Below are positions 50,778 to 58,393 of a DNA stretch of 64,000 nt, piece after piece. The notes beneath the pieces were generated by a model. It was not told the origin of the DNA. It was given only the letters and a program-made list of their open reading frames with translations, and ran no database searches. The stretch covers positions 5,354 to 69,353 of the forward strand of contig JBDROA010000007.1 in the NCBI GenBank assembly GCA_043810615.1, in the 5' to 3' direction. Within the stretch, counting starts at the first letter, position 1. Each line of letters begins with the position of its first letter. This DNA is from VGBK01 sp043810615 (GTDB lineage Bacteria; Actinomycetota; Acidimicrobiia; Spongiisociales; UBA11373). The translations under genes were made by a program, and so were the position numbers.

Positions 50778-51677
50778 CTACCGGTTCTCGCAGGCCTTCG
50801 GCCGGGTCCCACCGGGGCTCCCAACCCAGCACCCGGCGGGCCCGCCGATGTCGAGGCCGAAGTCGGGGGCCGGCAGGCCAAGCTCCTCGGCAGCGCGGCG
50901 GGACGACTCGGCCACCCGGCGAGTCGTCACCGGCTCCCCCCCACATTCAGCACCCTCCGGCGAAGCCCCGGCTTCCCGACGGCGCGGCGCACCGCCTCGG
51001 CCACGTCGAACACGTGCACCAGGTCGAGGCGCTGCTCCCCGGTGCCGAACGCCGGGATGGTCTCCCCCCGGGCGGGCAGCAGGGCAGAGCGATGCGGCAT
51101 CCGGGTCCATACCAGGCGGTGTCCCACCCCCAAGGCCGTACACCATGGCGAGGCGCAGCGCCGCCACCCCGATTTCCGCCTCCAGGCTGCGACACATGCA
51201 CTCCCCTACCCACTTGCTCAGCCCGTACGCCGTCTGCGGGCGCACCGCCATAGCCTCGCCCCACTGCGGAGGCCGCCGCCAGCCGTGCACCGACTGCGCC
51301 GAGACGAACACCACCCGTTGCACCGGCCGGCCCGCGATCCTCTCCAACAGCCGCCAGGTCCCCTCCTGGTTCACCAGGAGAATCCGGGTCTCGTCGACGC
51401 CGATCCCGGGGCGCACCCCGGCGATGTGCACCACGCTGTCGACGCCGTCGAGGGACCAGGGGGCCTCGGGGAGTCGGCCGCTGACCAAGCTCAGCCGGGC
51501 CGGGGTGCCCGGCGCGCCAACCAGGGCCTCCCCGGCCTGCGGGCCGCGCCCTCCGGCCTCCACCTCCGCCACGCCGGGGTCGGCGAGCAAGGCGGCGACG
51601 TTGGCCCCCAGGTAGCCCGTGGCCCCGGTGACCAGCACTCGCCGGCCGCCGCTCCCGGGCGTGCCGGCTTCCTGCAC
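50778..51677 (-). CDS. NAD-dependent epimerase/dehydratase (extended SDR), with two compensating frameshifts
   Basis: About 299 aa with N-terminal NAD motif 'VLVTGATGYLGANVAALL' and catalytic 'YGLSKWVGE' (YxxxK). After 'LAMVYGLG' the frame slips. The true continuation 'HRLVWTRMPHRSALLPARGETIPAFGTGEQRLDLVHVFDVAEAVRRAVG' lies in the next frame for about 195 bases and slips back after 'RRVLNVGG'. The slips map to C5 at 51127-51131 (one base too many) and C7 at 50936-50942 (one too few) on the plus strand. The net frame is restored, but the intervening ~65 residues would be scrambled. Homopolymer sequencing error is the simplest explanation; otherwise it is a pseudogene. Sugar or steroid-type substrate unknown. 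Confidence 0.72.
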   Translation of the reverse strand: MQEAGTPGSGGRRVLVTGATGYLGANVAALLADPGVAEVEAGGRGPQAGEALVGAPGTPARLSLVSGRLPEAPWSLDGVDSVVHIAGVRPGIGVDETRILLVNQEGTWRLLERIAGRPVQRVVFVSAQSVHGWRRPPQWGEAMAVRPQTAYGLSKWVGECMCRSLEAEIGVAALRLAMVYGLGGGTPPGMDPDAASLCPAARPGGDHPGVRHRGAAPRPGARVRRGRGGAPRRREAGASPEGAECGGEPVTTRRVAESSRRAAEELGLPAPDFGLDIGGPAGCWVGSPGGTRPKACENR

Positions 51678-51864
51678 GGCGGATGCTTGCTGCGGGTCCG
51701 TGCCCGATCACAGTATCGGAGCGGGCGGACCCCCTCGGCCGATGCCCCGGAGCACGAGTGGGGCAGGCCTGAGAGCTTCGGTCAATGGGCCCGCCCTGGG
51801 GTCACGCTCCGGCTCAAGGCCCAACCGCATCGCGGCAGTCCCCGCGGCCGAGCGGCACACGCTC

Positions 51865-52320
51865 TCACCCCGCCATGTCCCGGGTGATGGGCCGATCGGC
51901 GACGGCGGTGGACATCACCACCCCGGTGACGGTGTCCCCGAACCTCCACAGGGGCCGCAGGATCCGCTCCAGATCCTGCACCGAGGGCACCATCACCCGC
52001 AGCAGGTAGGTCTCGGCGCCGGTGACGCGATGCGCCTCGCGGATCTCGGGAAGGCGGCGCACCTCCTCCACGAACTCCTCGTCGGCCGCAACGCCGCCGG
52101 CGCTGCTGACTCGAACGAATGCCAGCACGGGCAAGCCCAGGGGCAGTGGGTCGAGCACCGCCCGATAGCCGGTGATGATCCCCGCCGCCTCCAGGCGGTG
52201 CACCCGGGCGGTCACCGCCGGGGCGCTCAGCCCTACGCGGCGCCCCAGTTCCCGCAAGCCCACCCGTCCCTCGCGCTGCAGGTGGTCGAGGACGGCCCAG
52301 TCGATGTCGTCGAGGCGCAT
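51865..52320 (-). CDS. Lrp/AsnC-family transcriptional regulator
   Basis: A 151-aa regulator. The N-terminal helix-turn-helix 'DIDWAVLDHLQREGRVGLRELGRRVGLSAPAVTARVHRLEAAGIITGYRAVLDP' is typical of AsnC proteins. The C-terminal RAM domain ('EFVEEVRRLPEIREAHRVTGAETYLLRVMVPSVQDLERIL') binds amino acids or similar effectors. AAGGAGA lies 5 bases before the ATG. The 209-base region upstream (52321-52529) is clearly AT-richer than the rest of the window and should hold promoters for this gene and the small plus-strand gene. No regulated operon is adjacent. Confidence 0.9.
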   Translation of the reverse strand: MRLDDIDWAVLDHLQREGRVGLRELGRRVGLSAPAVTARVHRLEAAGIITGYRAVLDPLPLGLPVLAFVRVSSAGGVAADEEFVEEVRRLPEIREAHRVTGAETYLLRVMVPSVQDLERILRPLWRFGDTVTGVVMSTAVADRPITRDMAG

Positions 52321-52529
52321 GCCGGTCTCCTTGTCTCAGAAAGCGCGGTCTGTCAGGTGCCGCTCCATTGTGAAGGGCTTCACAAACGGAGTTCGCCAGG
52401 CATCTATCACTTAACTCTTTACGAAGCATATCGAAAGACCGCCAACAGCATCACGATACTGGGTCCAAACCGCTTCGCTACCACGCTTGGGTGTGGTTGA
52501 ATGTGCCCCAGGCAGACAGGCAGAAGCAG

Positions 52530-52754
52530 ATGACGCTCACCGCACAACGCCCCACGCTGGACACCCGGCCCCTTCCCGGAGATGGCGCCCGCGACGCATT
52601 CAACGAGGCCCTCAAGGCCTTGCTCCGCGCCTGGCACGACTACGAAGTGCTCAAAGCGCTCGGCGCCCCACTCGGCACCGTCTCCGCGGCCCACGGTGCC
52701 CTGCAAAGGGCCCGCGGCGAGGTCGACCGCTGCCGCCTGGTGCCCACGAGCTGA
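52530..52754 (+). CDS. Small helical hypothetical protein (74 aa)
   Basis: A 74-aa protein with two amphipathic helices ('ARDAFNEALKALLRAWHDYEVLKALG' and 'TVSAAHGALQRARGEVDRCR'). G/C-ending codons begin at this ATG, so I prefer it to the GTG at 52491. It is followed 25 bases later by a perfect 14-bp hairpin terminator. No family recognised. Divergent from the Lrp/AsnC gene across an AT-rich promoter region. Confidence 0.62.
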   Translation: MTLTAQRPTLDTRPLPGDGARDAFNEALKALLRAWHDYEVLKALGAPLGTVSAAHGALQRARGEVDRCRLVPTS

Positions 52755-52778
52755 CCCCTCCCTCCCGTCAGCCCACGC

Positions 52779-52810
52779 CGGTTCGGAGCCCCGCAAGGGG
52801 CTCCGAACCG
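52779..52810 (+). terminator. Perfect 14-bp hairpin with GCAA tetraloop
   Basis: CGGTTCGGAGCCCC-GCAA-GGGGCTCCGAACCG is a perfect 14-bp stem closed by a GNRA tetraloop. It lies 25 bases downstream of the small helical protein gene. Only TTG follows, with no U-tract, as is usual for high-GC actinobacterial terminators. Confidence 0.78.
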
Positions 52811-52890
52811 TTGGGGAGCCTTCACCGCTGCGGCGGGGGATGCCGGGCCGCCCCCCTTAGACTCCGGACGACGACTCCGGGGGAGGGACT

Positions 52891-53604
52891 GTGGAGTTGC
52901 GAGGCCTCGAGCTGACCTGGCTGGGGCACGCCGCCGTGCGACTGCGCACCGGCGACGGCACCACCATCTACCTGGACCCCTGGCTGGAGGGGAATCCTGC
53001 CTGCCCCGAGGCCGAGTCGAACCCGGCCCGGGCCGACGCCGTGTTCCTCACCCACGGCCACGGCGACCACTTCGGGGACACGCTCCACCTGGCCTGCCAC
53101 CTCGGCGCCGAGGTCTTCTGCATCCACGAGATAGCGGTGTACCTGAAGGGGCAGGGAGCCACGCGGGTCACCGGCCTGAACAAGGGGGGCACCGTGGCCG
53201 GGCCGGCCGGGGTGTGGGCCACCATGGTCGACGCCCGCCACTCCGGCGGCCTCGACACCGACGCCGGCGTGCTTCCCGGAGGCGAACCGGCGGGGTGGGT
53301 GCTCGCCTTCCCCGACGGCCCCACGCTGTACCACGCCGGCGACACCATGCTCTTCGGCGACATGGCGCTCGTCCGGGAGCTGTGGGCGCCGGACATAGCC
53401 TTCCTGCCCATCGGCGGGCACTTCACCATGGATCCGACCCAGGCCGCCCGCGCCGCCCGCCTGTTGGGGGCGAAGACCGTGGTGCCCGTCCACTTCGGCA
53501 CCTTCCCCATCCTCGCCGGCACGCCGGACGAACTGGCCGCCGCCCTCGAAGGCAGCGGCATCGAGGTGGCCGCCCTGAAGCCCGGGGTGCCGGTGGCGGG
53601 CTGA
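52891..53604 (+). CDS. Metal-dependent hydrolase (UPF0173, metallo-beta-lactamase fold)
   Basis: A 237-aa MBL-fold protein of the UPF0173 group: 'LTWLGHAAVRL', metal motif 'LTHGHGDHFGDT', then 'TGLNKGGTV', 'DARHSGG', 'TLYHAGDTMLFGDMAL' and 'PVHFGTFPIL' supply further His/Asp ligands for a two-metal centre. Length is normal. Substrate of this group is unknown; it may be a phosphodiesterase or lactonase type. GTG start just after a GGGGGAGGG site. Confidence 0.9.
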   Translation: MELRGLELTWLGHAAVRLRTGDGTTIYLDPWLEGNPACPEAESNPARADAVFLTHGHGDHFGDTLHLACHLGAEVFCIHEIAVYLKGQGATRVTGLNKGGTVAGPAGVWATMVDARHSGGLDTDAGVLPGGEPAGWVLAFPDGPTLYHAGDTMLFGDMALVRELWAPDIAFLPIGGHFTMDPTQAARAARLLGAKTVVPVHFGTFPILAGTPDELAAALEGSGIEVAALKPGVPVAG

Positions 53605-53637
53605 AGCGTCGAGGGCTGAAGCATCGAGGACCGACGC

Positions 53638-54159
53638 TCAGAGCGACCCGTCGAGGGCGTCGGCGACCGGGGCTTTGCAGGCCCGGCAACGCTGCGCCCC
53701 CCGGAAGAGCGGCTCCCCGCAATCAGGGCAGTGGTAGCGCTCCCACTCGGCCCGGGCCCAGGCGGAGTCGCCGGCGCCCACCCCGTGGCAGGCGACCTGG
53801 TCCCGCCAGAGCGGGATGGTGCGCTGCATCACCCGGCGGCCGGTGGCCAGGGGGAAGCCGGTAACCAGGGCGCAGGGCCAGTCGACGCACTGGTGGCAGG
53901 AGTACAGGCCCCTCCCCCGCACGCAGTCCCGGATGGGACACACCCGGCAGTAGCCGTACAGGTTCTGGGGCGGGTCGGGCTGCATGCAGCCCAGGCACTC
54001 GGTCTCCTCCGGGGCCGACCCGTAGAGGCCGCCCAGCAGCGCTTTGAACTTGGCGTCGCGGTTCCGCGTGGCCAGGTACACCCCGCAGACCCCGCAGTAC
54101 AGGCCGCAGGGAGCCATGAGGCTGCGCTCGGCGAACTCGGTCTCGGTCCAGCCCTTCAT
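53638..54159 (-). CDS. DUF3795 Cys-rich protein with C-terminal zinc ribbon
   Basis: A 173-aa protein. 'MAPCGLYCGVCGVYLATRN', 'ECLGCMQ', 'YGYCRVCPIRDC' and 'GLYSCHQCVDWPC' are the DUF3795 Cys clusters. The C-terminus adds a 'CPDCGEPLFRGAQRCRAC' zinc ribbon. DUF3795 proteins are common in anaerobes and of unknown function; the Cys pattern implies metal or Fe-S binding. The ATG at 54159 has GGGAG 6 bases upstream. Confidence 0.87.
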   Translation of the reverse strand: MKGWTETEFAERSLMAPCGLYCGVCGVYLATRNRDAKFKALLGGLYGSAPEETECLGCMQPDPPQNLYGYCRVCPIRDCVRGRGLYSCHQCVDWPCALVTGFPLATGRRVMQRTIPLWRDQVACHGVGAGDSAWARAEWERYHCPDCGEPLFRGAQRCRACKAPVADALDGSL

Positions 54160-54242
54160 GATGTCTCCCGGCCCGCAGCGCCGATCCCTGTCTACCACAG
54201 GATCGGCCCCGTCGCTCTCCGCGGCGCGGGATGGGGAGGATC

Positions 54243-54995
54243 TCAGGCGACCGACTGCGCCTGCCAGTCGGCGACCGTCCCCTGGATCCATTCCTGGGCC
54301 CGGCCGAGGACCGCAGCGGCGTCGTCGCCGAAGCGAGGAATGGGATCGCCGAAGCGGATGCGGATCCTGGTGCCGAAGGGTATGGGAAACAGGCGGTCGC
54401 GGAGCAACTTCCAAGAACCGTCGATGGCGGTGGGCACCACCGCCAGGCGGTGGGCGGCCGACAGCAACGCCTCGCTCCCCGCCTGCTTGAACTGCCTCAG
54501 CCGTCCGTCGCGGCTGCGGCTGCCCTCCGGGAAGATGACCACGCTGACGCCGCGATCCTGGGCGGTGCACGCCATCGTCGTGATCGCCTCCACCGCCTGG
54601 GCGCGGTCGCGGCGGTTGATGACGGCGTTGCCGCCCCAGCGCAGGTTGAGCGAGATGCTGGGAATCCAGCGCCGCAGTTCCCGCTTGGCCACATACTTGG
54701 GGTAGTTGGTGAACAGCAACCCGCCGATGAAGACCGGGTCGAACATGCTCTGGTGGTTGGAGATGATGGCGTAGCCGCGGCCCGACTCGATGGCCGCCGA
54801 CCGTTCCACTTCCACCCTGGTGCCGCAGATGCGGAGCAGGGCCATCAGGGTCCGCTGCAGCGCCGCCATCACCGCCTCGAAGGCCCGCATGCTGAACGGC
54901 CGGACGACCCGGCCGGCGATGTCGAACAGCAGGAGGCACAGGCCGAAGGCGATCAGGAACGGGACGGTGAAGAGCCAATCGCGGACGCGGCGCAC
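54243..54995 (-). CDS. 1-acyl-sn-glycerol-3-phosphate acyltransferase (PlsC-like)
   Basis: A 250-aa membrane-associated acyltransferase. An N-terminal helix (about residues 9-30) precedes the catalytic domain with motif I 'NHQSMFDP', motif II region 'GGNAVINRRDR' and motif III 'VIFPEGSRSRDGRLRQFK'. It would acylate lysophosphatidic acid in phospholipid synthesis. GTG start. A second, shorter PlsC homologue lies at 49438-50025. Confidence 0.9.
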   Translation of the reverse strand: MRRVRDWLFTVPFLIAFGLCLLLFDIAGRVVRPFSMRAFEAVMAALQRTLMALLRICGTRVEVERSAAIESGRGYAIISNHQSMFDPVFIGGLLFTNYPKYVAKRELRRWIPSISLNLRWGGNAVINRRDRAQAVEAITTMACTAQDRGVSVVIFPEGSRSRDGRLRQFKQAGSEALLSAAHRLAVVPTAIDGSWKLLRDRLFPIPFGTRIRIRFGDPIPRFGDDAAAVLGRAQEWIQGTVADWQAQSVA

Positions 54996-55102
54996 GCCGG
55001 CAGGTTAGGGCGCCGCCGGAGGCTACGCCGGCCCCCGGCCGAGGTTTCCGCACCCGTTCGTTCCCGACGGCGCCGCCCGGCCGTTCAATGCCCCGGCCGG
55101 CA

Positions 55103-55417
55103 TCAGCATCCCGCGGCCACCCGCAGAGCGCGGCACACCTCGGCCATGCGGGCCGGGGACAGCCGGGCCTGAAGGCCGGCGAAGTAGGCCTTGTCGGCAA
55201 GGGTGACGTTGTCGAGGGTGACGGCGCACTCCGTCGGCATGCCGTCGTCGTGGTCCAAGAGCACCTCGGTCGGGAGGCCCCGGATACGCCGGGTAACGGG
55301 GGCTACCAGCAGGGTTCGCAGCACCGGCACGGCGGCCTCACGGGTCAGCACCAGCACCGGGCGCCGTTTGCCGGGCATCTCCACCCACCAGACCTCCCCG
55401 CGGTGGGGATGGCTCAC
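55103..55417 (-). CDS. mazF: MazF/PemK-type toxin (endoribonuclease)
   Basis: A 104-aa toxin: 'HRGEVWWVEMPGKRRPVLVLTREAAVPVLRTLLVAPVTRRIRGLPTEVLLD' is the MazF core with the conserved 'R-P-x-L-V-(L)' and 'V-x-P-(V)-T' elements, and 'ECAVTLDNVTLADK' completes the SH3-like barrel. MazF cleaves mRNA when freed from its antitoxin. The GTG start overlaps the antitoxin stop (55414-55417), the standard coupled TA arrangement. Length is normal. Confidence 0.9.
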   Translation of the reverse strand: MSHPHRGEVWWVEMPGKRRPVLVLTREAAVPVLRTLLVAPVTRRIRGLPTEVLLDHDDGMPTECAVTLDNVTLADKAYFAGLQARLSPARMAEVCRALRVAAGC

Positions 55418-55662
55418 CAGGGCTCCTCCTCGATGAGGGCCCGGGTGGCCGCTGCGGCCAGCGCTACCTCGTCGTCAGTCTGCGGCCTCCGGGTGTAGCC
55501 CTCCACCATGCGCCGGTCGAGATCCTCCTGCTTGTGGGCAGTGAGCAGGGCCTCGAGGGCAGCACGCACGACCTCGGTACGGGAGGCGTACCGGCCCTGC
55601 GCCACGAGGACATCCACCGCGGCAACCACCCGATCTGCCAAGCGGAAGGCCACCGTCGTCAT
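55414..55662 (-). CDS. Ribbon-helix-helix antitoxin of the MazF pair
   Basis: An 82-aa protein: 'TTVAFRLADRVVAAVDVLVAQGRYASRTEVVRAALEALL' is a ribbon-helix-helix (MazE/CopG/ParD-like) DNA-binding fold, followed by a charged C-terminal tail that would wrap the toxin. I chose the ATG at 55662 because a TATACT -10 lies 6 bases upstream and an operator palindrome overlaps it, giving a leaderless transcript. An earlier in-frame ATG (55725) would run through the promoter. Confidence 0.85.
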   Translation of the reverse strand: MTTVAFRLADRVVAAVDVLVAQGRYASRTEVVRAALEALLTAHKQEDLDRRMVEGYTRRPQTDDEVALAAAATRALIEEEPW

Positions 55663-55686
55663 ACGCCAAGTATAACGCTGCGTATG
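55660..55686. promoter_or_regulatory. Toxin-antitoxin operator and leaderless promoter
   Basis: CATACGC (55660-55666) and GCGTATG (55680-55686) form a perfect 7-bp inverted repeat with a 13-bp spacer. The spacer contains a minus-strand TATACT (55674-55669). Transcription would start at or next to the antitoxin ATG (55662). Binding of the RHH antitoxin here would give the usual autoregulation. Confidence 0.65.
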
Positions 55687-55708
55687 GCGGCCGGGAAGAG
55701 CCCCCGCT

Positions 55709-56842
55709 TCAGCGCGGGACGGCACTTCCCCCCAGCTTGGCCGCCACCGAGGCTGCCCCGCGCAAAGCGGTGCCGTCGGCCCCCACGGCGCTGAAGACCC
55801 GCCGGCCGGCCCGCGCCTCGGCGATCATCCCGGTCAGCAGGCCGTCCCAGCCGAGGGGCGGGTCGACCCACAGGTAGACGCTCAGGCTGCCGGGGATCGT
55901 GTTGATCTCGTTGACCCACACCTCGCCCCCTTGCTCGAGGAAGTCGATGCGGGCCACCGAGCGCACGGCGCATAGGCCGGCCACAGCGCGAGCCATCTCC
56001 CGAATGCGCTCCGCCAGGGCGTCGGGGATCTGGGCCGGCAGTTCCCGCGGCGAGGAGACGAGGCCGCCGCCCCCCGGGGAGAGGTACTTCTGAGCGTAGG
56101 TGTAGATGCCCCCTCTCGACCCTGCCCCCTTCCGCTCGGGGCGTTCGATGGTCGACAGATCCAGGGAGGGGTAGGTGCGCACCGCCACATTCAGGTCGCG
56201 GCCCTCCGCCAGGAACGGTTCGGCCACCGCCCCATCGCGCAACAGCGGGCTGGAAGCGGCCAGCGCCCGGGCGGTGGCGGCGTCCTCCACCACCTCGATG
56301 CCCAGCGAGGAGCCGCCGAAGCGGGGCTTCACTACATACGGCGGGGCGAAGGGCAGGGGCTCCGGTTCCCGGGTCACCGCCACCCGGGGCAGGGTGGGCA
56401 GCCCCGCCCGGGCGGCCAGCGCGGTGAAGGCCAGCTTGTCCATCCCCAGGTAGGCCCCCACCAGGCTGGGGCCGGTATAGGCCAGGCCGGCCAGGTCGAA
56501 AGCGGCCTGGATGGTGCCGTCCTCACCGGGGCCGCCGTGGCAGCAGTTGACCACCACATCGAGAGGCAGCGGCTTGTGCTTGCGGAGGAAGCCGCCATCG
56601 GGCCCGGCTACCAGTTCCAGAGGAGTGGCCCCGCGCGGCACCCCCTCGGCAAAGGCCAGCGCCTCGAGACGGGGGTCGACGGCGTAGAACTCGCCGACCT
56701 TCGACCAGTAGAGGGCGGTCACTACCTTGGCGGCCCGGGTGAGCGACCGGGTCGCCTGGAGCCCGGTGAGGATGCTGATGTCGTGCTCCGGGGAGGGCCC
56801 CCCGAAGAGCACCGCCGGTCGGAGGTCGCTGGGGATGGTCAT
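55709..56842 (-). CDS. ddl: D-alanine--D-alanine ligase
   Basis: A 377-aa ATP-grasp ligase. Motifs: 'VLFGGPSPEHDISILTG' (N-terminal GG-SPEH-S), 'CCHGGPGEDGTIQ', 'YTGPSLVGAYLGMDKLAF', 'VVKPRFGGSSLGIEVVED' (ATP lysine), the omega loop near 'GGIYTYAQKYLSPGG' with Tyr residues, and 'VWVNEINTIPGSLS' (metal ligands). It joins two D-Ala for the cell-wall stem peptide. It follows the membrane MurF-like gene by 42 bases on the same strand, so substrate and user are made together. The N-terminal His-Asp-Ile-Ser spacing ('EHDIS' for EHEVS) is slightly unusual. Confidence 0.9.
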   Translation of the reverse strand: MTIPSDLRPAVLFGGPSPEHDISILTGLQATRSLTRAAKVVTALYWSKVGEFYAVDPRLEALAFAEGVPRGATPLELVAGPDGGFLRKHKPLPLDVVVNCCHGGPGEDGTIQAAFDLAGLAYTGPSLVGAYLGMDKLAFTALAARAGLPTLPRVAVTREPEPLPFAPPYVVKPRFGGSSLGIEVVEDAATARALAASSPLLRDGAVAEPFLAEGRDLNVAVRTYPSLDLSTIERPERKGAGSRGGIYTYAQKYLSPGGGGLVSSPRELPAQIPDALAERIREMARAVAGLCAVRSVARIDFLEQGGEVWVNEINTIPGSLSVYLWVDPPLGWDGLLTGMIAEARAGRRVFSAVGADGTALRGAASVAAKLGGSAVPR

Positions 56843-56884
56843 GGCCGGGGATGTTACGGCAGGCCGGGGCGATCCTCCGGCCGC

Positions 56885-58393
56885 CTACGGGTAGTGGTCG
56901 GGGAGGTCGTTCTCGTACAGGACGCCGTCGCCCTCTCCCAGGGAAGCGCTCACCCAGGCCACCGCCTCGGGGCGGTGGGCCACAGCGCGCACCCGGGCGT
57001 TCCCCTGCCGCCCCCCGGCCAGCAGGGCCCGGCGGTTGGTGCGGCCCACCACGACGAGGTCCGACACCCGGGTCGCGGCGAAGGCGGCCAGCGCCCCGTT
57101 CTCCGCCGCCTGGATGCGGCCCAACTCCACCATCCCGGGGGTCACCACCACGGTGCGCCCCGGCGCCGCGGCGATCAGGCGCTCCACCGCCGCCCGGGCC
57201 CCGGAGGGGTTGGAGTTGTAGGTATCGTCGATGATGAGCACACCGGCCTCGCTGCGCCCCTCGACCCCGCGGTGCTGCGGTCGGGGAAGGCTCCCCAGGC
57301 GCTCCCCGATGCGGGCCACCGGCACCCCCAGGGCGTGGGCTATCCCCGCGGCGCAGGCCACGTTCATGGGGAACACGCCCCCGGCGGGCAGGCGCCCTGC
57401 CTCCTCGCCCGCTACCCGCACCACCAGGGCATCTCCCTCCGCCAGCACGCTCACCTCGGCGTCGGTCGAGGCAGTCGAGCACCGCAGCACCCGCACCCCG
57501 GGCCGCCCCTCCACCGCCCGGCGCACCAGGGGATCGTCCCAGTTGGCCACGGCCGCCCGCGCTCCCTCGAGGATCTCGGCCTTCGCCCGGGCGATAGCCT
57601 CGAGCGAGCCGAAGCGCTCCAGGTGCACCGGGCCAACCGCCGTCATCACCGCCACGTCGGGAGGGATCCAGCGGCAGAGGCCGGCAATCTCGCCAGGGCC
57701 GTAGGTGCCCATCTCGGCGATAAGCACCTCCACCCCGGGATCGAGGCCGTCGTTGATGGCCCGCGCCAGACCGAGGCGGTTATTGAACGAGGCCGGGGAC
57801 GCCACTACGTGGAGGGTGCCGGCCACCAGGTGCCGGGCGTACTCCTTGGTGCTGGTCTTGCCGAACGAGCCGGTGATCGCCACCACCGTAGGGGCGGCGG
57901 CGCGCAGGCGGCGGGCGGCCCCCTCGACGAAGGCCCGGCTGAGCCGCCGCTCCAGCGGGGCGGTGGCCGCCAGGCCCAGGTCCACCGCCTGGGGCACGCC
58001 AAGGGCCGCCGCCACCGCCCCGGCGGCAAAAGAGCCGAAGGCAAACCCCGCCGCCGCCGCCCCGGCGAAGGCCACAGCCGCCACCCCCACCAGGCGCCGC
58101 AGCCGCGCCGTCCAGGCCAGTTCGGCGGTCCGTCCCCGCAGGCCCAGGCCGATCGGCCAGGCGAGCAGGCCTGCCGCCGCCGGCAGGGCCGCGTACGGCC
58201 ACCAGAGAGTGGCTGCCGCTGCTCCGGCGGTAACCGCACCCAGCGCCAGGTTGAGGAGGGAGGAACGGAGCCAGCGCCCCTGGAAGCGGGTCACCGACCA
58301 GGGTATGTAGTGCTCACGCTGGCCCACCCGCAGCCAGCGGAGGGCGGCCCCCAAGCCCGCAGCCAGCAGCACCCAGGGAGCGGCCGCGGTCAC
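56885..58393 (-). CDS. Membrane-embedded MurF-like Mur ligase
   Basis: A 502-aa protein. Residues 1-130 are four or five hydrophobic segments instead of the normal N-terminal uridine-binding domain. The Mur ligase core follows: P-loop 'ITGSFGKTSTKEYARH' (about residues 173-188), 'AEMGTYGPGEIAGLC', 'LERFGSLEAIARAKAEILEG', 'NVACAAGIAHALG' and C-terminal 'LIIDDTYNSNPSGARAAVERL' typical of MurF. MurF adds D-Ala-D-Ala to the UDP-MurNAc peptide. Here the missing N-domain and the membrane anchor suggest a membrane or atypical substrate. GTG start overlaps the hydrolase stop; ddl follows. Confidence 0.85.
   Translation of the reverse strand: MTAAAPWVLLAAGLGAALRWLRVGQREHYIPWSVTRFQGRWLRSSLLNLALGAVTAGAAAATLWWPYAALPAAAGLLAWPIGLGLRGRTAELAWTARLRRLVGVAAVAFAGAAAAGFAFGSFAAGAVAAALGVPQAVDLGLAATAPLERRLSRAFVEGAARRLRAAAPTVVAITGSFGKTSTKEYARHLVAGTLHVVASPASFNNRLGLARAINDGLDPGVEVLIAEMGTYGPGEIAGLCRWIPPDVAVMTAVGPVHLERFGSLEAIARAKAEILEGARAAVANWDDPLVRRAVEGRPGVRVLRCSTASTDAEVSVLAEGDALVVRVAGEEAGRLPAGGVFPMNVACAAGIAHALGVPVARIGERLGSLPRPQHRGVEGRSEAGVLIIDDTYNSNPSGARAAVERLIAAAPGRTVVVTPGMVELGRIQAAENGALAAFAATRVSDLVVVGRTNRRALLAGGRQGNARVRAVAHRPEAVAWVSASLGEGDGVLYENDLPDHYP

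Noticed and set aside
48985..51615. Very long plus-strand open frame of about 876 codons
   Set aside because: It runs antisense through the acyltransferase and epimerase genes, is Arg/Gly/Pro-rich and carries no domain; it is a high-GC shadow frame.
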